DNA from: Coriobacteriia bacterium
GTDB lineage: Bacteria; Actinomycetota; Coriobacteriia; Anaerosomatales; SLCP01
Direction of reading: 5' to 3'
Assembly: GCA_007125735.1 (NCBI GenBank)
Contig: SLCP01000060.1
Coordinates: 1-20,175, forward strand
DNA length: 20,175 nt
The notes under the pieces were generated by a model. The model saw nothing but the letters and a program-made list of their open reading frames with translations, made no database searches and was not told where the DNA came from. The position numbers were made by a program, and so were the translations under genes. Positions 6,632 to 16,300 of this stretch are shown here, in pieces (the stretch's first letter is position 1; every line of letters starts with the position of its first letter).

Positions 6632-6660
6632 GGGGCGACCGGCACTCGGCCGATCGCCCC
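6632..6660 (-). terminator. Stem-loop between binding protein and ATPase genes
   Basis: A 12-bp stem (6632-6643 with 6649-6660) encloses a 5-base loop. The single imperfect pair is G-U in the minus-strand RNA but C-A in the plus-strand RNA, so the structure suits a minus-strand transcript. It lies 33 bases after the lipoprotein gene and 39 bases before the ATPase start. Such hairpins often protect or partly terminate the message so that binding protein is made in excess over membrane components. No U-tract follows. A 12-base palindrome (TCACTGCAGTGA, 6678-6689) lies between it and the lipoprotein stop. Confidence 0.5.
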
Positions 6661-6693
6661 ATTGCAGATGATGTCACTCACTGCAGTGATGCC

Positions 6694-7785
6694 TTACAGT
6701 TCATCCCTGGTCTCCGGAACGACGACCGTTCCGTCAAGGACTCCCTGGCGCGCCTCCTCGATCGCGTCCCTCATCTCCTGAGTGACGGCGTCATCGAAGT
6801 CGTGGAACGGCGCGAGACCCACGCCGTCCTCGGCGAGTCCGAACACGCGGTTCTGTCCGCCGACGAACGTGCCCTCGACGGCCGACTTGATCGTCTCGAA
6901 CACCGCGACGTCGAGGCGCTTGATCGCCGACGTCAACATGACGTCACCGGAGCCCTCGACCGTGAGGTACTGGTCGACATCGACGCCGATGAAGAGGGCA
7001 CCGCGCTCCTGGGCAGCCGTGATCGACCCGAGGCCGGAGAGGCCCGCGACACCGAACACGACGTCAGCACCCTGGTCGATGGCGGAGAGGGCGAGCTCCC
7101 TACCCCTGGCCTGGTCGTCGAAACTGCCGGCGTAGAGGACGAGGATCTCAACGTCGGGATTGACCGACTTCGCACCCGCGATGAATCCCACTTCGAACCG
7201 CTCGACCGGCGGGATGTCCATACCGCCGATGAACGCGATCGTGTTCTGATCGTTGACGCGCTCGTCGAAGTCCTGGTCGAGCGTCACGAGGCCCGCGAGC
7301 ACGCCGGCCAGATAGGCAGCCTCATGCTCCTTGAAGAGCAGGCCGACCTCGTTGGGGCCGGGGTCCTCGAGGAACTGGTCGATTCCGCCGAACACGATGT
7401 CCGGGTACTCCGGCGCCTTGGCCGCAGTGGTGTCCGTCATCAGGAAGCCGACCGTGAAGATCACGTCGAACCCGGCGGCAGCAAGCTGATCGATGTTGGG
7501 CTCGTAGTCCGCGATCTCGTTGGACTCGAGCGCCCTGATCTCGATGCCGAGCTCGCGCTCGGCCCACAGCAAGCCTTCATACGTACCGTCGTTGAAGGTC
7601 CTGTCGCCCAGGCCGCCGACGTCGGTCACCATCGCTGCCCTGAAGTCGATCGTGGGGACCTCGACTTCGTCGGTGTCCGGCTCGTCCGGCTCGTCCGGCT
7701 GAGCGCACCCGACCGCCATCGCTGCCACAAGAGCGAACACGAGCAGAAGCGCTAGTACCTGCTTGAACCGTGATTCCACGCGCAT
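6694..7785 (-). CDS. BMP family substrate-binding lipoprotein (nucleoside importer)
   Basis: The 363-residue protein begins with a basic n-region, a hydrophobic core (9-25) and a lipobox-like AMAVGC with Cys27 as the lipidation site. An acidic linker, built on DEP repeats, leads into the BMP domain. Typical features are MVTDVGGLGDRTFND near residues 52-66, DVIFTVGFL and FIGGMDIPPVERFEVGF. Members of the family include Bacillus NupN and the basic membrane proteins of spirochetes; they bind purine or other nucleosides outside the membrane. ATG 7785 has a strong GGAGGAGGG site just upstream. It is the first gene of the importer operon, followed after a stem-loop by the ATPase and permeases. I could not find a convincing promoter in the 136 bases upstream. 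Confidence 0.93.
   Translation of the reverse strand: MRVESRFKQVLALLLVFALVAAMAVGCAQPDEPDEPDTDEVEVPTIDFRAAMVTDVGGLGDRTFNDGTYEGLLWAERELGIEIRALESNEIADYEPNIDQLAAAGFDVIFTVGFLMTDTTAAKAPEYPDIVFGGIDQFLEDPGPNEVGLLFKEHEAAYLAGVLAGLVTLDQDFDERVNDQNTIAFIGGMDIPPVERFEVGFIAGAKSVNPDVEILVLYAGSFDDQARGRELALSAIDQGADVVFGVAGLSGLGSITAAQERGALFIGVDVDQYLTVEGSGDVMLTSAIKRLDVAVFETIKSAVEGTFVGGQNRVFGLAEDGVGLAPFHDFDDAVTQEMRDAIEEARQGVLDGTVVVPETRDEL
7675..7701. repeat. Three copies of a 9-base tandem repeat in the lipoprotein linker
   Basis: GTCCGGCTC occurs at 7675-7683 and 7684-7692, and as GTCCGGCTG at 7693-7701. In frame it encodes the Pro-Asp-Glu repeats of the linker after the lipidated cysteine. Because each unit is 9 bases, copy-number change would only lengthen or shorten the linker. 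Confidence 0.7.
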
Positions 7786-7906
7786 GTCCCTCCTCCGTGC
7801 ACTGTGGGAACGAAATACCGCCTGCCATACATCACCGTACCAGATTCTTCCCTTGTTACCGCGCGATTAGACCCGACGTCATCGAGGCATGATACCTGCC
7901 GGTGAC

Positions 7907-7923
7907 GACACGTATTCCGTGTC
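7907..7923 (-). terminator. Small hairpin overlapping the end of the recombinase gene
   Basis: GACACG (7907-7912) and CGTGTC (7918-7923) form a 6-bp perfect stem with a 5-base loop that overlaps the stop codon of the recombinase gene. It is short and lacks a U-tract, so terminator function is only a possibility. It marks the boundary between the pyrG-to-recombinase group and the importer operon. Confidence 0.25.
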
Positions 7924-8842
7924 AGCGTATCCTCGCCCGGGGATGGGTCGAAAGATACTCCTCCCGCATGTGCGCTATATCCACATGCGTGTATACCTGG
8001 GTGGTCGAGATGTCCGCGTGTCCGAGGAGCTCTTGCAACGCGCGCAGGTCCGCGCCGCCCTCGAGCATGTGGGTCGCGAACGAGTGACGCAACGTATGCG
8101 GGTGCAATTCGAGCCCCACCGCACTCCCGTAACGGCGCACGATGCCAAAGACTGCTTGCCGCGAGAGCCGCCCTCCTCGCACGTTCACGAACACGGCGCT
8201 CGGGTCGGTGCGCAGTGTGGACTTCCTCGGCCTCAGGTGTCCTCGGCCGTGAACGAGGTAGTCGTCGAGCGCTCGTGCCGCATCGCCGGCGAGCGGGACG
8301 AACCGCTGTTTGTCGCCCTTGCCGCGCACCCTCATGACGCCGCGCTCGCCATCGACGTCGCCCAGATCGAGACCGGTCAGTTCGCTGACGCGCACGCCGC
8401 ACCCGTAGAGCACCTCGAGAACGGCACGGTCACGCAAGCCCGCCGGTGTCTCCGGAAAGGGTTGCGAAAGCAAGCGGTCGACGTCGTCGATACTCAGGTG
8501 CTCGGGGAGCCGGGAGGGCACTTTGGGCAGGGGGACCCGAGCGGCAGGTTGCTCGACGGCGAGCCCCTCACGCACGAGAAAGCGGTGGAGGCTCCGCACG
8601 CACGCCAGTGACCGCTCGACGCTCGAGGGAGCGAGCCCGCGCTCGCGCTGGGCAGCAACGAACGCCACCACGTCTTCCTTCGACGCGTTCGCCGGGTCAT
8701 CCACGCCACGGTCGGAGAGTACGGCCGCGTAGCGCTCGAGGTCCCTGCGGTAGGCGGCAAGCGTGTTACGCGAGGATCCGCGCTCCACCGCGAGGTGCGA
8801 CAGGAACTCCTCGGCAGATCGATGAATGGGTGCTCGGCTCAT
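7922..8842 (-). CDS. xerD: Site-specific tyrosine recombinase, XerC/XerD type
   Basis: The 306-residue length suits the Xer family (about 295-305). The N-terminal SAM-like core-binding domain spans about 8-92 (FLSHLAVERGSSRNTLAAYRRDL) and the catalytic domain about 112-300. All catalytic residues are present: Arg151 (GVRVSELTG), Lys175 (GKGDKQR), His249 and Arg252 (HTLRHSFATHML), His275 (LLGHADIST) and nucleophile Tyr284 (VYTHV). The chromosomal housekeeping role, resolving dimers at dif with FtsK, is inferred from family and location. In actinobacteria a Xer gene commonly follows pyrG, supporting XerD. It begins 31 bases after ald. A short insertion near residues 200-215 between the catalytic blocks is of normal type. 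The ribosome site is weak. Confidence 0.9.
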   Translation of the reverse strand: MSRAPIHRSAEEFLSHLAVERGSSRNTLAAYRRDLERYAAVLSDRGVDDPANASKEDVVAFVAAQRERGLAPSSVERSLACVRSLHRFLVREGLAVEQPAARVPLPKVPSRLPEHLSIDDVDRLLSQPFPETPAGLRDRAVLEVLYGCGVRVSELTGLDLGDVDGERGVMRVRGKGDKQRFVPLAGDAARALDDYLVHGRGHLRPRKSTLRTDPSAVFVNVRGGRLSRQAVFGIVRRYGSAVGLELHPHTLRHSFATHMLEGGADLRALQELLGHADISTTQVYTHVDIAHMREEYLSTHPRARIR

Positions 8843-8873
8843 GTGCCGATGATACCCCCGACGCTCTGGCTCG

Positions 8874-10001
8874 TCAGACCGAGGGGTATCCGATGATCTC
8901 CTCGAGGGGGGTGTAGACCAGTCCGTGCGCCTCGGCGACCGGCTTGTACGTGATCGCGCCCTCGAGGGCGTTCACGCCTTTGGCGAGCGCCGGGTCGTCG
9001 AGCACCGCCCGCTTCCAGCCTTTGTCCGCGATCGCGAGTCCGTAGCGCAGGGTGGCGTTGGTGAGCGCCTTGGTCGAGGTGACCGGAACGGCACCCGGCA
9101 TGTTCGCCACACCGTAGTGGAGAACGTCGTCGACCACGAACGTAGGATCGGCGTGGGTTGTGGGGTGCGTCGTCTCGATGCAGCCGCCTTGGTCGACCGA
9201 GACATCGACCACGACCGCGCCCTTCTTCATCATCGAGAGCATGTCTCGCGTGACGAGCCACGGCGTCTTGGCCCCTGGCAGTAGGACGGCGCCGATGACG
9301 AGGTCGGCATCGTGGATCATGTCCTCGATGTTGTGACGGTTCGAGTACAAGGTCCTGATCGTATTGCCCCAGACATCTTCGATGTAGCGCAGACGATCGA
9401 TGTTGACATCCACGACGGTCACGTGCGCGCCCATACCCTTGGCCACGTACGCCGCGTTGAAGCCTACGACGCCCGCACCGAGCACGAGCACGTTGGCGGG
9501 AAGCACGCCGGCGACCCCACCCATCAGAACGCCACGACCGCCGTTGGGCCTCTGCAGGTACGCCGCACCGACCTGGGCGGCCATGCGGCCGGCTACCTCG
9601 GACATCGGCGCAAGCAGCGGGAGGAACCGGTTGGGAAGCTCCACGGTCTCGTAGGCGATGCATACGGCACCGGATGCGACGAGTCCCTCGGTCTGCGGGA
9701 GATCGGGTGCAAGGTGGAGAAAGGTGTAGAGGATCTGACCGGGTCGCAGCATCTCGATCTCGTTCGCCTGAGGCTCCTTGACCTTGATGATCATCTCAGC
9801 GCGGGCGAAGACCTCACCGGGCGTGTCGACCATCTCGGCGCCTGCCGCGGCGAACCGCTCGTCGGCGAAGGACGAGCCCTCACCCGCACCCTTCTCGACG
9901 AGCACGTGATGGCCGTGTGCCACGAACTCGGCGACACCACCGGGGGTCATGCCGACACGGAACTCGTTGTTCTTGATCTCTGCCGGGATGCCGATGATCA
10001 C
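8874..10001 (-). CDS. ald: Alanine dehydrogenase
   Basis: The 375-residue enzyme interconverts L-alanine and pyruvate plus ammonia with NAD(H). Substrate and catalytic residues known from the mycobacterial enzyme are all at matching positions: Arg15 (NEFRVGMTP), Lys75 (KVKEP), His96 (FLHLAPD) and Asp270 (DVSVDQGG). The Rossmann motif GAGVVG is at 175-180. The start codon is GTG at 10001, preceded by AAAGGAAG with 7 bases spacing. A leader of about 85 bases and a candidate promoter at 10093-10121 suggest its own transcription start, with the recombinase gene 31 bases downstream. Its role is probably alanine use or redox and nitrogen balance, next to a peptidase gene that could supply amino acids. 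Confidence 0.96.
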   Translation of the reverse strand: MIIGIPAEIKNNEFRVGMTPGGVAEFVAHGHHVLVEKGAGEGSSFADERFAAAGAEMVDTPGEVFARAEMIIKVKEPQANEIEMLRPGQILYTFLHLAPDLPQTEGLVASGAVCIAYETVELPNRFLPLLAPMSEVAGRMAAQVGAAYLQRPNGGRGVLMGGVAGVLPANVLVLGAGVVGFNAAYVAKGMGAHVTVVDVNIDRLRYIEDVWGNTIRTLYSNRHNIEDMIHDADLVIGAVLLPGAKTPWLVTRDMLSMMKKGAVVVDVSVDQGGCIETTHPTTHADPTFVVDDVLHYGVANMPGAVPVTSTKALTNATLRYGLAIADKGWKRAVLDDPALAKGVNALEGAITYKPVAEAHGLVYTPLEEIIGYPSV

Positions 10002-10092
10002 TGTTCGCTTCCTTTCGAGACACGCGCGCCGAATACGATGCGCGTTCGAGGAGAGGGGTCGAGCGAAAGTCGTGCGCGGGAACGCCGTGCAT

Positions 10093-10121
10093 AGTGTAGC
10101 GCACTGGATGCATCATCGGAA
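10093..10121 (-). promoter_or_regulatory. Candidate ald promoter
   Basis: On the minus strand TTCCGA (10116-10121) and TACACT (10093-10098) are 17 bases apart, in the 144-base gap between the peptidase gene and ald. The -10 matches four of six consensus bases and the -35 only about three, so this is moderate evidence. The predicted start is near 10086. Confidence 0.4.
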
Positions 10122-10145
10122 CGTGCCGACGCAGATCGCGTCAGC

Positions 10146-11270
10146 TCACTCCGGATGCCCCGAGACCCGCCCGATCACCGCGCGCACGAGTGCCGTGAGA
10201 GTCTCGAGATCGTCGACTGCGATGCGCTCGTCGACCGAGTGGATGTTCTCCATCCCGCACGAGAGGACGAGTGTGGGCGTGCCGGCTGATGCGAAGATGC
10301 TTGCGTCGCTCCCGCCTCCGGTCGCAAAGAGGCGCGGCTCGATGCCGACGTCAGCACACGCGGCACTCACGGCGCCGATGGCCGGAGCATCGGCGGCGAC
10401 TTCGAACGCCCCGTACTCCCGCGTCCACACGGACTCGACGCGCCCGCCGTGCGCCGCGGCCGCGGCGCTCATCAGCGCGTCCATCTCGGCTCTCACCGAC
10501 TCGACGCTCTCGTCGTCGAGAGAGCGGCACTCGCCGGTCACCGTGACCGCCGCCGGGACCACGTTCGTCGCGGTCCCACCCGCGATCGTGCCGACGTTGG
10601 CGGTAGTGCGCGCGTCGAGGCGACCCAGCCTCATCGCGGTGATGGCCTCGGCAGCCATGACGAGTGCCGATATCCCCTTCTCGGGGGCCGCACCGGCATG
10701 CGCTGCCACCCCGGTGAACGTGGCAGTGAACGTGTAGTGCGTCGGGGCGCCCACGACGATGCCTCCTGGAGGACCGTCGGCATCGAGGACGATGCAAAGA
10801 TCGCCCTCCACCTCGGCGAGGTCGAGCGCCTTGGCTCCCGCAAGCCCCACCTCTTCGCACACGGTGAGCACCACCCGGACGGGGCCGCGGCGTACGCCGT
10901 CCTCGATCGCTCGCTGAACGCCTTCGAGGATCGCCGCGATGCCCGCCTTGTCGTCGGCACCAAGCACCGTCTCCCCCGCCGAGGAGATGTACCCGCCGGC
11001 AACGAGGGGCTCGACACCCTCACACGGCTGCACGCAGTCGAGGTGGGCCGAGAGCACGAGCGATGGCGCGTCGGGATCGAGGGGCGGGAGGTCGGCGATC
11101 AGATTGCCGGTATTCGAGCCGGTGACGCCTGCCGCGGTGTCGGTCCGCACGTCGAAACCGAGGTCCTCGAGATGCGCCGCGCAGTATCCAGCGAGCTCTG
11201 CTTCGCGCCGTGACGGGCTGTCGATACGAGCGAGCGCCACGAACGTCGCGACGAGGCGCTCGGTCGACAT
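10146..11270 (-). CDS. M20 family metallopeptidase, PepT-like
   Basis: The start is ATG 11270 (MSTERLVATF), with GAGG 8 bases upstream inside the end of pyrG. It gives 374 residues; a longer frame to 11324 would overlap pyrG further and is rejected. Metal ligands of the di-zinc site are visible: His76 and Asp78 (SAHLDCV), bridging Asp106 (GADDKAG), catalytic Glu139 with Glu140 (CEEVGL), Asp163 (LDADG) and His344 (ENIHSVDE). The dimerisation (lid) domain lies at about 178-285. The closest group is the PepT-like (tripeptidase T-like) branch of the M20 peptidases. It probably hydrolyses di- or tripeptides in the cytoplasm; the actual substrate is not determined. There is a 4-base gap from the pyrG stop, so the two are in one transcript. 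Confidence 0.9.
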   Translation of the reverse strand: MSTERLVATFVALARIDSPSRREAELAGYCAAHLEDLGFDVRTDTAAGVTGSNTGNLIADLPPLDPDAPSLVLSAHLDCVQPCEGVEPLVAGGYISSAGETVLGADDKAGIAAILEGVQRAIEDGVRRGPVRVVLTVCEEVGLAGAKALDLAEVEGDLCIVLDADGPPGGIVVGAPTHYTFTATFTGVAAHAGAAPEKGISALVMAAEAITAMRLGRLDARTTANVGTIAGGTATNVVPAAVTVTGECRSLDDESVESVRAEMDALMSAAAAAHGGRVESVWTREYGAFEVAADAPAIGAVSAACADVGIEPRLFATGGGSDASIFASAGTPTLVLSCGMENIHSVDERIAVDDLETLTALVRAVIGRVSGHPE

Positions 11271-11274
11271 CGCG

Positions 11275-12888
<1,614 letters not shown>

Positions 12889-12939
12889 ATGAACCTGTCA
12901 GCCTCCGTCCGCCTCGACCCTCGCTCACGTCCCTCAGCC

Positions 12940-12945
12940 ATTCTA
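12940..12945 (-). promoter_or_regulatory. Candidate -10 element of the pyrG promoter
   Basis: TAGAAT on the minus strand at 12940-12945 matches the -10 consensus well and would start transcription about 45 bases before pyrG. The -35 at the correct distance (12963-12968) reads CTGCGC and is poor, so this may be an activated or non-standard promoter. Confidence 0.35.
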
Positions 12946-13018
12946 ACCGTGCGGACCGACATGCGCAGGGCGAGTTTCGACCGAATCGCGCGAGACGCGC
13001 CCATCGCCCCCGAACCGA

Positions 13019-13024
13019 TACAAT
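13019..13024 (+). promoter_or_regulatory. Candidate -10 element of the murJ promoter
   Basis: TACAAT at 13019-13024 is one base from the TATAAT consensus and lies 43 bases before the GAGGAG ribosome site of murJ. No good -35 is visible 16-18 bases upstream. Located in the 190-base region divergent from pyrG. Confidence 0.4.
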
Positions 13025-13066
13025 AGCGCCTGGAAGACCGAGGGGACCGTTCCCGCGACGAGCACT

Positions 13067-13072
13067 GAGGAG
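13067..13072 (+). promoter_or_regulatory. Ribosome binding site that points to an ATC start for murJ
   Basis: GAGGAG at 13067-13072 is the only good ribosome site near the murJ start. It is followed after 6 bases by ATC at 13079-13081, in frame with murJ. It is 42 bases upstream of the first in-frame ATG (13115), too far to serve that codon. Confidence 0.6.
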
Positions 13073-13078
13073 ACCGCC

Positions 13079-14668
13079 ATCTCTACGCCCGGCGTAGCCC
13101 GATCGACCGCCATCATGTCGTTCTCGACCGCGCTCTCGCGCGTCACGGGGTTCGTCCGCACGTGGGCGACGGCGTACGCGCTCGGCGTGACCGCGCTTGC
13201 CGCGTCCTACGGCGTAGCCAACAACATCCCCAACATGATCTTCGAGCTCGTCGCCGGCGGCGTCATCACGTCGCTCTTCATCCCGATCTTCCTCGAGCGG
13301 CTCCAGCGCGACGGCGCGGACGACGCGTGGCGCTATGCATCGTCGCTCTTCAACCTGACCGTGCTCGTGTTGGGCACGGTCTCGATACTCGGCATCGTCT
13401 TCGCCGAGCAGGTCGTACGCACCCAGACGTTCCGTATCTCGGTGGAAGAGGCCCAGCTCGCCACCGCCTTCTTCCGCTTCTTCTCGATACAGATCGTCGC
13501 CTACGGCGCGGGAGCCGTGATCAGCGGACTTCTCAACGCGCAGCGCAGGTTCTTGTGGCCCGCGCTCGGGCCCGTCTTCAACAACCTCGTGGTGATCGTG
13601 ACGTTGCTCGGCGTCTACGTCCCGCTCTATCCACGCGACCCGGACCTCGCCTTCGTGCTGCTTGCGATAGGGACGAGTCTCGGTGTCTTCGTCATGTTCG
13701 GCGTACAGATACCGAGTCTCATACGCAGCGGCGTGCGCTACGTCCCCACGATCGACCTCTCGCATCCGGCGATGCGCGTGATGGGACGCATGGCGGTGCC
13801 CACCGTGATCTACGTCGTCACCAACATCGTCGCGGTGTCCTTCCGCAACGCCTTCGCCTTCGAGGTGTCTCCCGCCGGACCGGCAACGCTCATGTACGCA
13901 TGGATGTTCTACCAGCTCCCCTACGGCATCTTCGCGGTCGCGCTTGCTACAGCGATCTTCACCGAGCTCTCCGAGAGCGCCGGACGCGACGACTGGGAGC
14001 GCTTCACCGCGCGCTTCCGCGGAGGCCTGCGTGCGACGGCACTCATCATCATCCCGATGGCGTCGCTCCTCATCGCGCTGGCGACCCCGCTCATCACCCT
14101 CTACCGAGCGGGGCGCTTCACCGCCGATGACATCCCGGTCGTGGCTGAGGTGCTCGTGTGGTGGGCGGCGGGCCTCTTCTTCTTCGCGAGCTTCATGTTC
14201 GTGCTGAAGACGTTCTACTCGCTCAAGGACACGGCGACTCCCGCGGTGGTGAACCTCGGCCTGACCGTGATCCAGATCGCGCTCTACGCTACGCTGACCA
14301 CGGGAATCGCGGGGTGGGCCGGACTCGGACTCAAGGGCATCCCTATCGCCGACGGGATCTTCTTCTTCCTGAGCGTGATAGTCCTCGGTGCCATACTCAG
14401 CCGCAGGATCGGCGGGTTCGACGCCGGAGGCATCGTGTGGCTCGTCGTAAGGGTCGCGGTCGCCTCGCTCGTCGGTGCCGCGGCCGCTCTCGGCATCTCG
14501 ACGTTCGTGCCGAACCCTGAAAGCCTGCCACTGGTCGCCGTTGCGACCGTCATCGCAGCGGGACTCGCCGGTCTCGTCGTCACCTACGCCACCGCGTGGG
14601 CGTTCCGGGTGTCCGAGGTTCCCGCAGCGCTCAGCGTCGTACGCCGCACGCTCGCACGGCGCTCCTGA
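13079..14668 (+). CDS. murJ: Lipid II flippase MurJ (MviN)
   Basis: This multi-span MOP-superfamily protein moves the lipid-linked peptidoglycan precursor across the membrane. Landmarks are SRVTGFVRT in the first helix, ASYGVANNIPNMIFELVAGG (typical of helix 2 with the conserved basic/acidic loop), INAQRRF-like LLNAQRRF and FYSLKDTATP. The frame from ATG 13115 gives 517 residues but begins in the middle of the first helix. Aligned by eye with the Escherichia coli N-terminus, about nine residues are missing. The upstream frame is open and contains no ATG, GTG, TTG or CTG for more than 30 codons. An ATC at 13079 with GAGGAG 6 bases upstream would add STPGVARSTAI and give 529 residues, so I use it as the start. 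Its stop abuts the recN stop. Confidence 0.93.
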   Translation: MSTPGVARSTAIMSFSTALSRVTGFVRTWATAYALGVTALAASYGVANNIPNMIFELVAGGVITSLFIPIFLERLQRDGADDAWRYASSLFNLTVLVLGTVSILGIVFAEQVVRTQTFRISVEEAQLATAFFRFFSIQIVAYGAGAVISGLLNAQRRFLWPALGPVFNNLVVIVTLLGVYVPLYPRDPDLAFVLLAIGTSLGVFVMFGVQIPSLIRSGVRYVPTIDLSHPAMRVMGRMAVPTVIYVVTNIVAVSFRNAFAFEVSPAGPATLMYAWMFYQLPYGIFAVALATAIFTELSESAGRDDWERFTARFRGGLRATALIIIPMASLLIALATPLITLYRAGRFTADDIPVVAEVLVWWAAGLFFFASFMFVLKTFYSLKDTATPAVVNLGLTVIQIALYATLTTGIAGWAGLGLKGIPIADGIFFFLSVIVLGAILSRRIGGFDAGGIVWLVVRVAVASLVGAAAALGISTFVPNPESLPLVAVATVIAAGLAGLVVTYATAWAFRVSEVPAALSVVRRTLARRS

Positions 14669-16300
14669 TCACTCCTGTCCCCGACCAGCCTGGCCGAGGA
14701 GTTCCGCCGCATGCGCGCGCGACGTCTCAGTGTCCTCGCCGGCGAGCATCCGCGCCACCTCGGCGACACGCTCTGCGTCCTTCACCGGCTCGACGCGCGT
14801 GACGGTCCGGCCGTCAACGGCCTCCTTGCGCACGACGAGATGGTGGTCCGCGTATGCCGCGACCTGCGCGAGGTGCGTGACGACGAGCACCTGGTGATCG
14901 CTGGCGAGCCCCGCGAGCCGCGTGCCGACCGCGAGCGCGGTTGCACCCCCTATGCCCGCATCGACCTCATCGAAGACGAGCACGGGCACGTCGTCAGCGG
15001 AGCCGAGCACGCCCTTGAGGGCGAGCATCACGCGCGAGAGCTCACCGCCCGAGGCGATCTTGGCGAGCGGACGTGCACGCTCCCCCGCTCCCGGTGCGAA
15101 CAGGAACTCGACGCGCTCGGGCCCGTCAGAGCCCCACGACCCGAACGGGACCTCTTCGAACGCCACCTCGAACCGGGCGCCGTCCATGTGGAGGTCGCTG
15201 ACGGCGGCGGCGAGATCGGTCTCGAACGCATCGACGTACTCGCGCCGCACCGCGCGTACGCGCTCGGCCGCAGCCACGAGAGCTGCCCGTGCATCGTCCA
15301 CCCGTGTGCGTGCCTCGGCGAGTTCCGCATCGCTCGACTCGAGCTCGCCGAGTTGTTCGCGGGCGTTCACGCCCGTCTCGATCACGTCTGCGAGCGTGGG
15401 GCCGTACTTCTTCGCGAGACCCGCGAGTACGCTGAGTCGAGCCTGCACCTCATCGAGCACGGCGGGATCGTGCTCGATCCCCTCGGCATACGCACGCAAC
15501 TCCGCCCCGACGTCGTCACACTCGGCGAGAAGCGTGCTTACCCGGGTGACGTGCGCGTCGAGCGCTGGATCGAGCCCCGAGACCCGCTCGAGTGCGGCGA
15601 GTGCGGCGGTCAGCGCGTCGGACGCGCCCTGCTCGCCCTTCAGGGAGTCGTATCCGGCAGCACACGCCGCGGTGAGCTTGTCGGCATGCACGAGGCTGGG
15701 CGCGCGCGCCTCGAGCTCGGCGTCCTCCCCCTCTCGCACCCCTGCGGCCTCGATCTCGCTCGCGACGAAGGTAAGGTAGTCGGCGGTCTTGGCGGTCTCC
15801 GCGATGCGCGCTTCGAGCTCGGCGAACGCAGCCGACGCCGCGCGGAACGCTTCCCGCGCCTCCCGGTACGATGCGAGAGCGTCGAGCGCCTCGGCCCCCG
15901 CGTACCGGTCAAGGTAGGCTGCGTGACGAGACGGCTGGAGCAGCGCCTGGTGTTCGTGTTGTCCGTGGAGATCGACGAGCGGGCCGAGGACCTCGGCGAG
16001 CGAACCCACGGTCGCCATCGAACCGTCGAGCGCGCACCGCGACCGCCCGTCCGCACCGAGGCGGCGGCGCGCGACGATCTCGAAGTCATCGACGGCGAAG
16101 CGCCCCTCGACGACCGCCCCGTCAGCGCCGGTGCGCACCATACCCGAGTCCGCGCGCTCCCCGACCAGCAGCTTCAGCGCGCCCACAAGCGCCGTCTTAC
16201 CCGCGCCCGTCTCGCCGGTGAGCACGGTCATGCCCGGGCCGAACTCGATCCAGACGTCCTCGATGAGCGCGAGGTCAGCAACGTGGAGCTCCTCGAGCAT
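14669..16300 (-). CDS. recN: DNA repair ATPase RecN
   Basis: The start is ATG 16300 (MLEELHVADLALIEDVWIEF), giving 543 residues, a normal RecN length; the open frame continues upstream but is a shadow of nadK. Walker A is GETGAGKT (29-36), followed by the family motif VDLHGQHEHQALLQP (109-123). A long Ala/Glu-rich helical region (about 140-370) forms the SMC-like coiled-coil arm. The C-terminal ATPase half has signature KIASGGELSR (414-423) and Walker B VLVFDEVDAGIGG (440-452). RecN is a cytoplasmic SMC-like protein in double-strand break repair. The start overlaps the nadK stop by one base (TGATG), so the two are translationally coupled. No LexA-type box was recognised. Confidence 0.97.
   Translation of the reverse strand: MLEELHVADLALIEDVWIEFGPGMTVLTGETGAGKTALVGALKLLVGERADSGMVRTGADGAVVEGRFAVDDFEIVARRRLGADGRSRCALDGSMATVGSLAEVLGPLVDLHGQHEHQALLQPSRHAAYLDRYAGAEALDALASYREAREAFRAASAAFAELEARIAETAKTADYLTFVASEIEAAGVREGEDAELEARAPSLVHADKLTAACAAGYDSLKGEQGASDALTAALAALERVSGLDPALDAHVTRVSTLLAECDDVGAELRAYAEGIEHDPAVLDEVQARLSVLAGLAKKYGPTLADVIETGVNAREQLGELESSDAELAEARTRVDDARAALVAAAERVRAVRREYVDAFETDLAAAVSDLHMDGARFEVAFEEVPFGSWGSDGPERVEFLFAPGAGERARPLAKIASGGELSRVMLALKGVLGSADDVPVLVFDEVDAGIGGATALAVGTRLAGLASDHQVLVVTHLAQVAAYADHHLVVRKEAVDGRTVTRVEPVKDAERVAEVARMLAGEDTETSRAHAAELLGQAGRGQE

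Noticed and set aside
7786..7921. Promoter for the importer operon
   Set aside because: TATGGC, TATTTC and TAATCG were considered as -10 elements, but none has a recognisable -35 at 16-18 bases, so no promoter is claimed.
10128..10142. Hairpin after the peptidase gene (GACGC, 5-base loop, GCGTC)
   Set aside because: The stem is only 5 bp with no U-tract, which is too weak to call a terminator.
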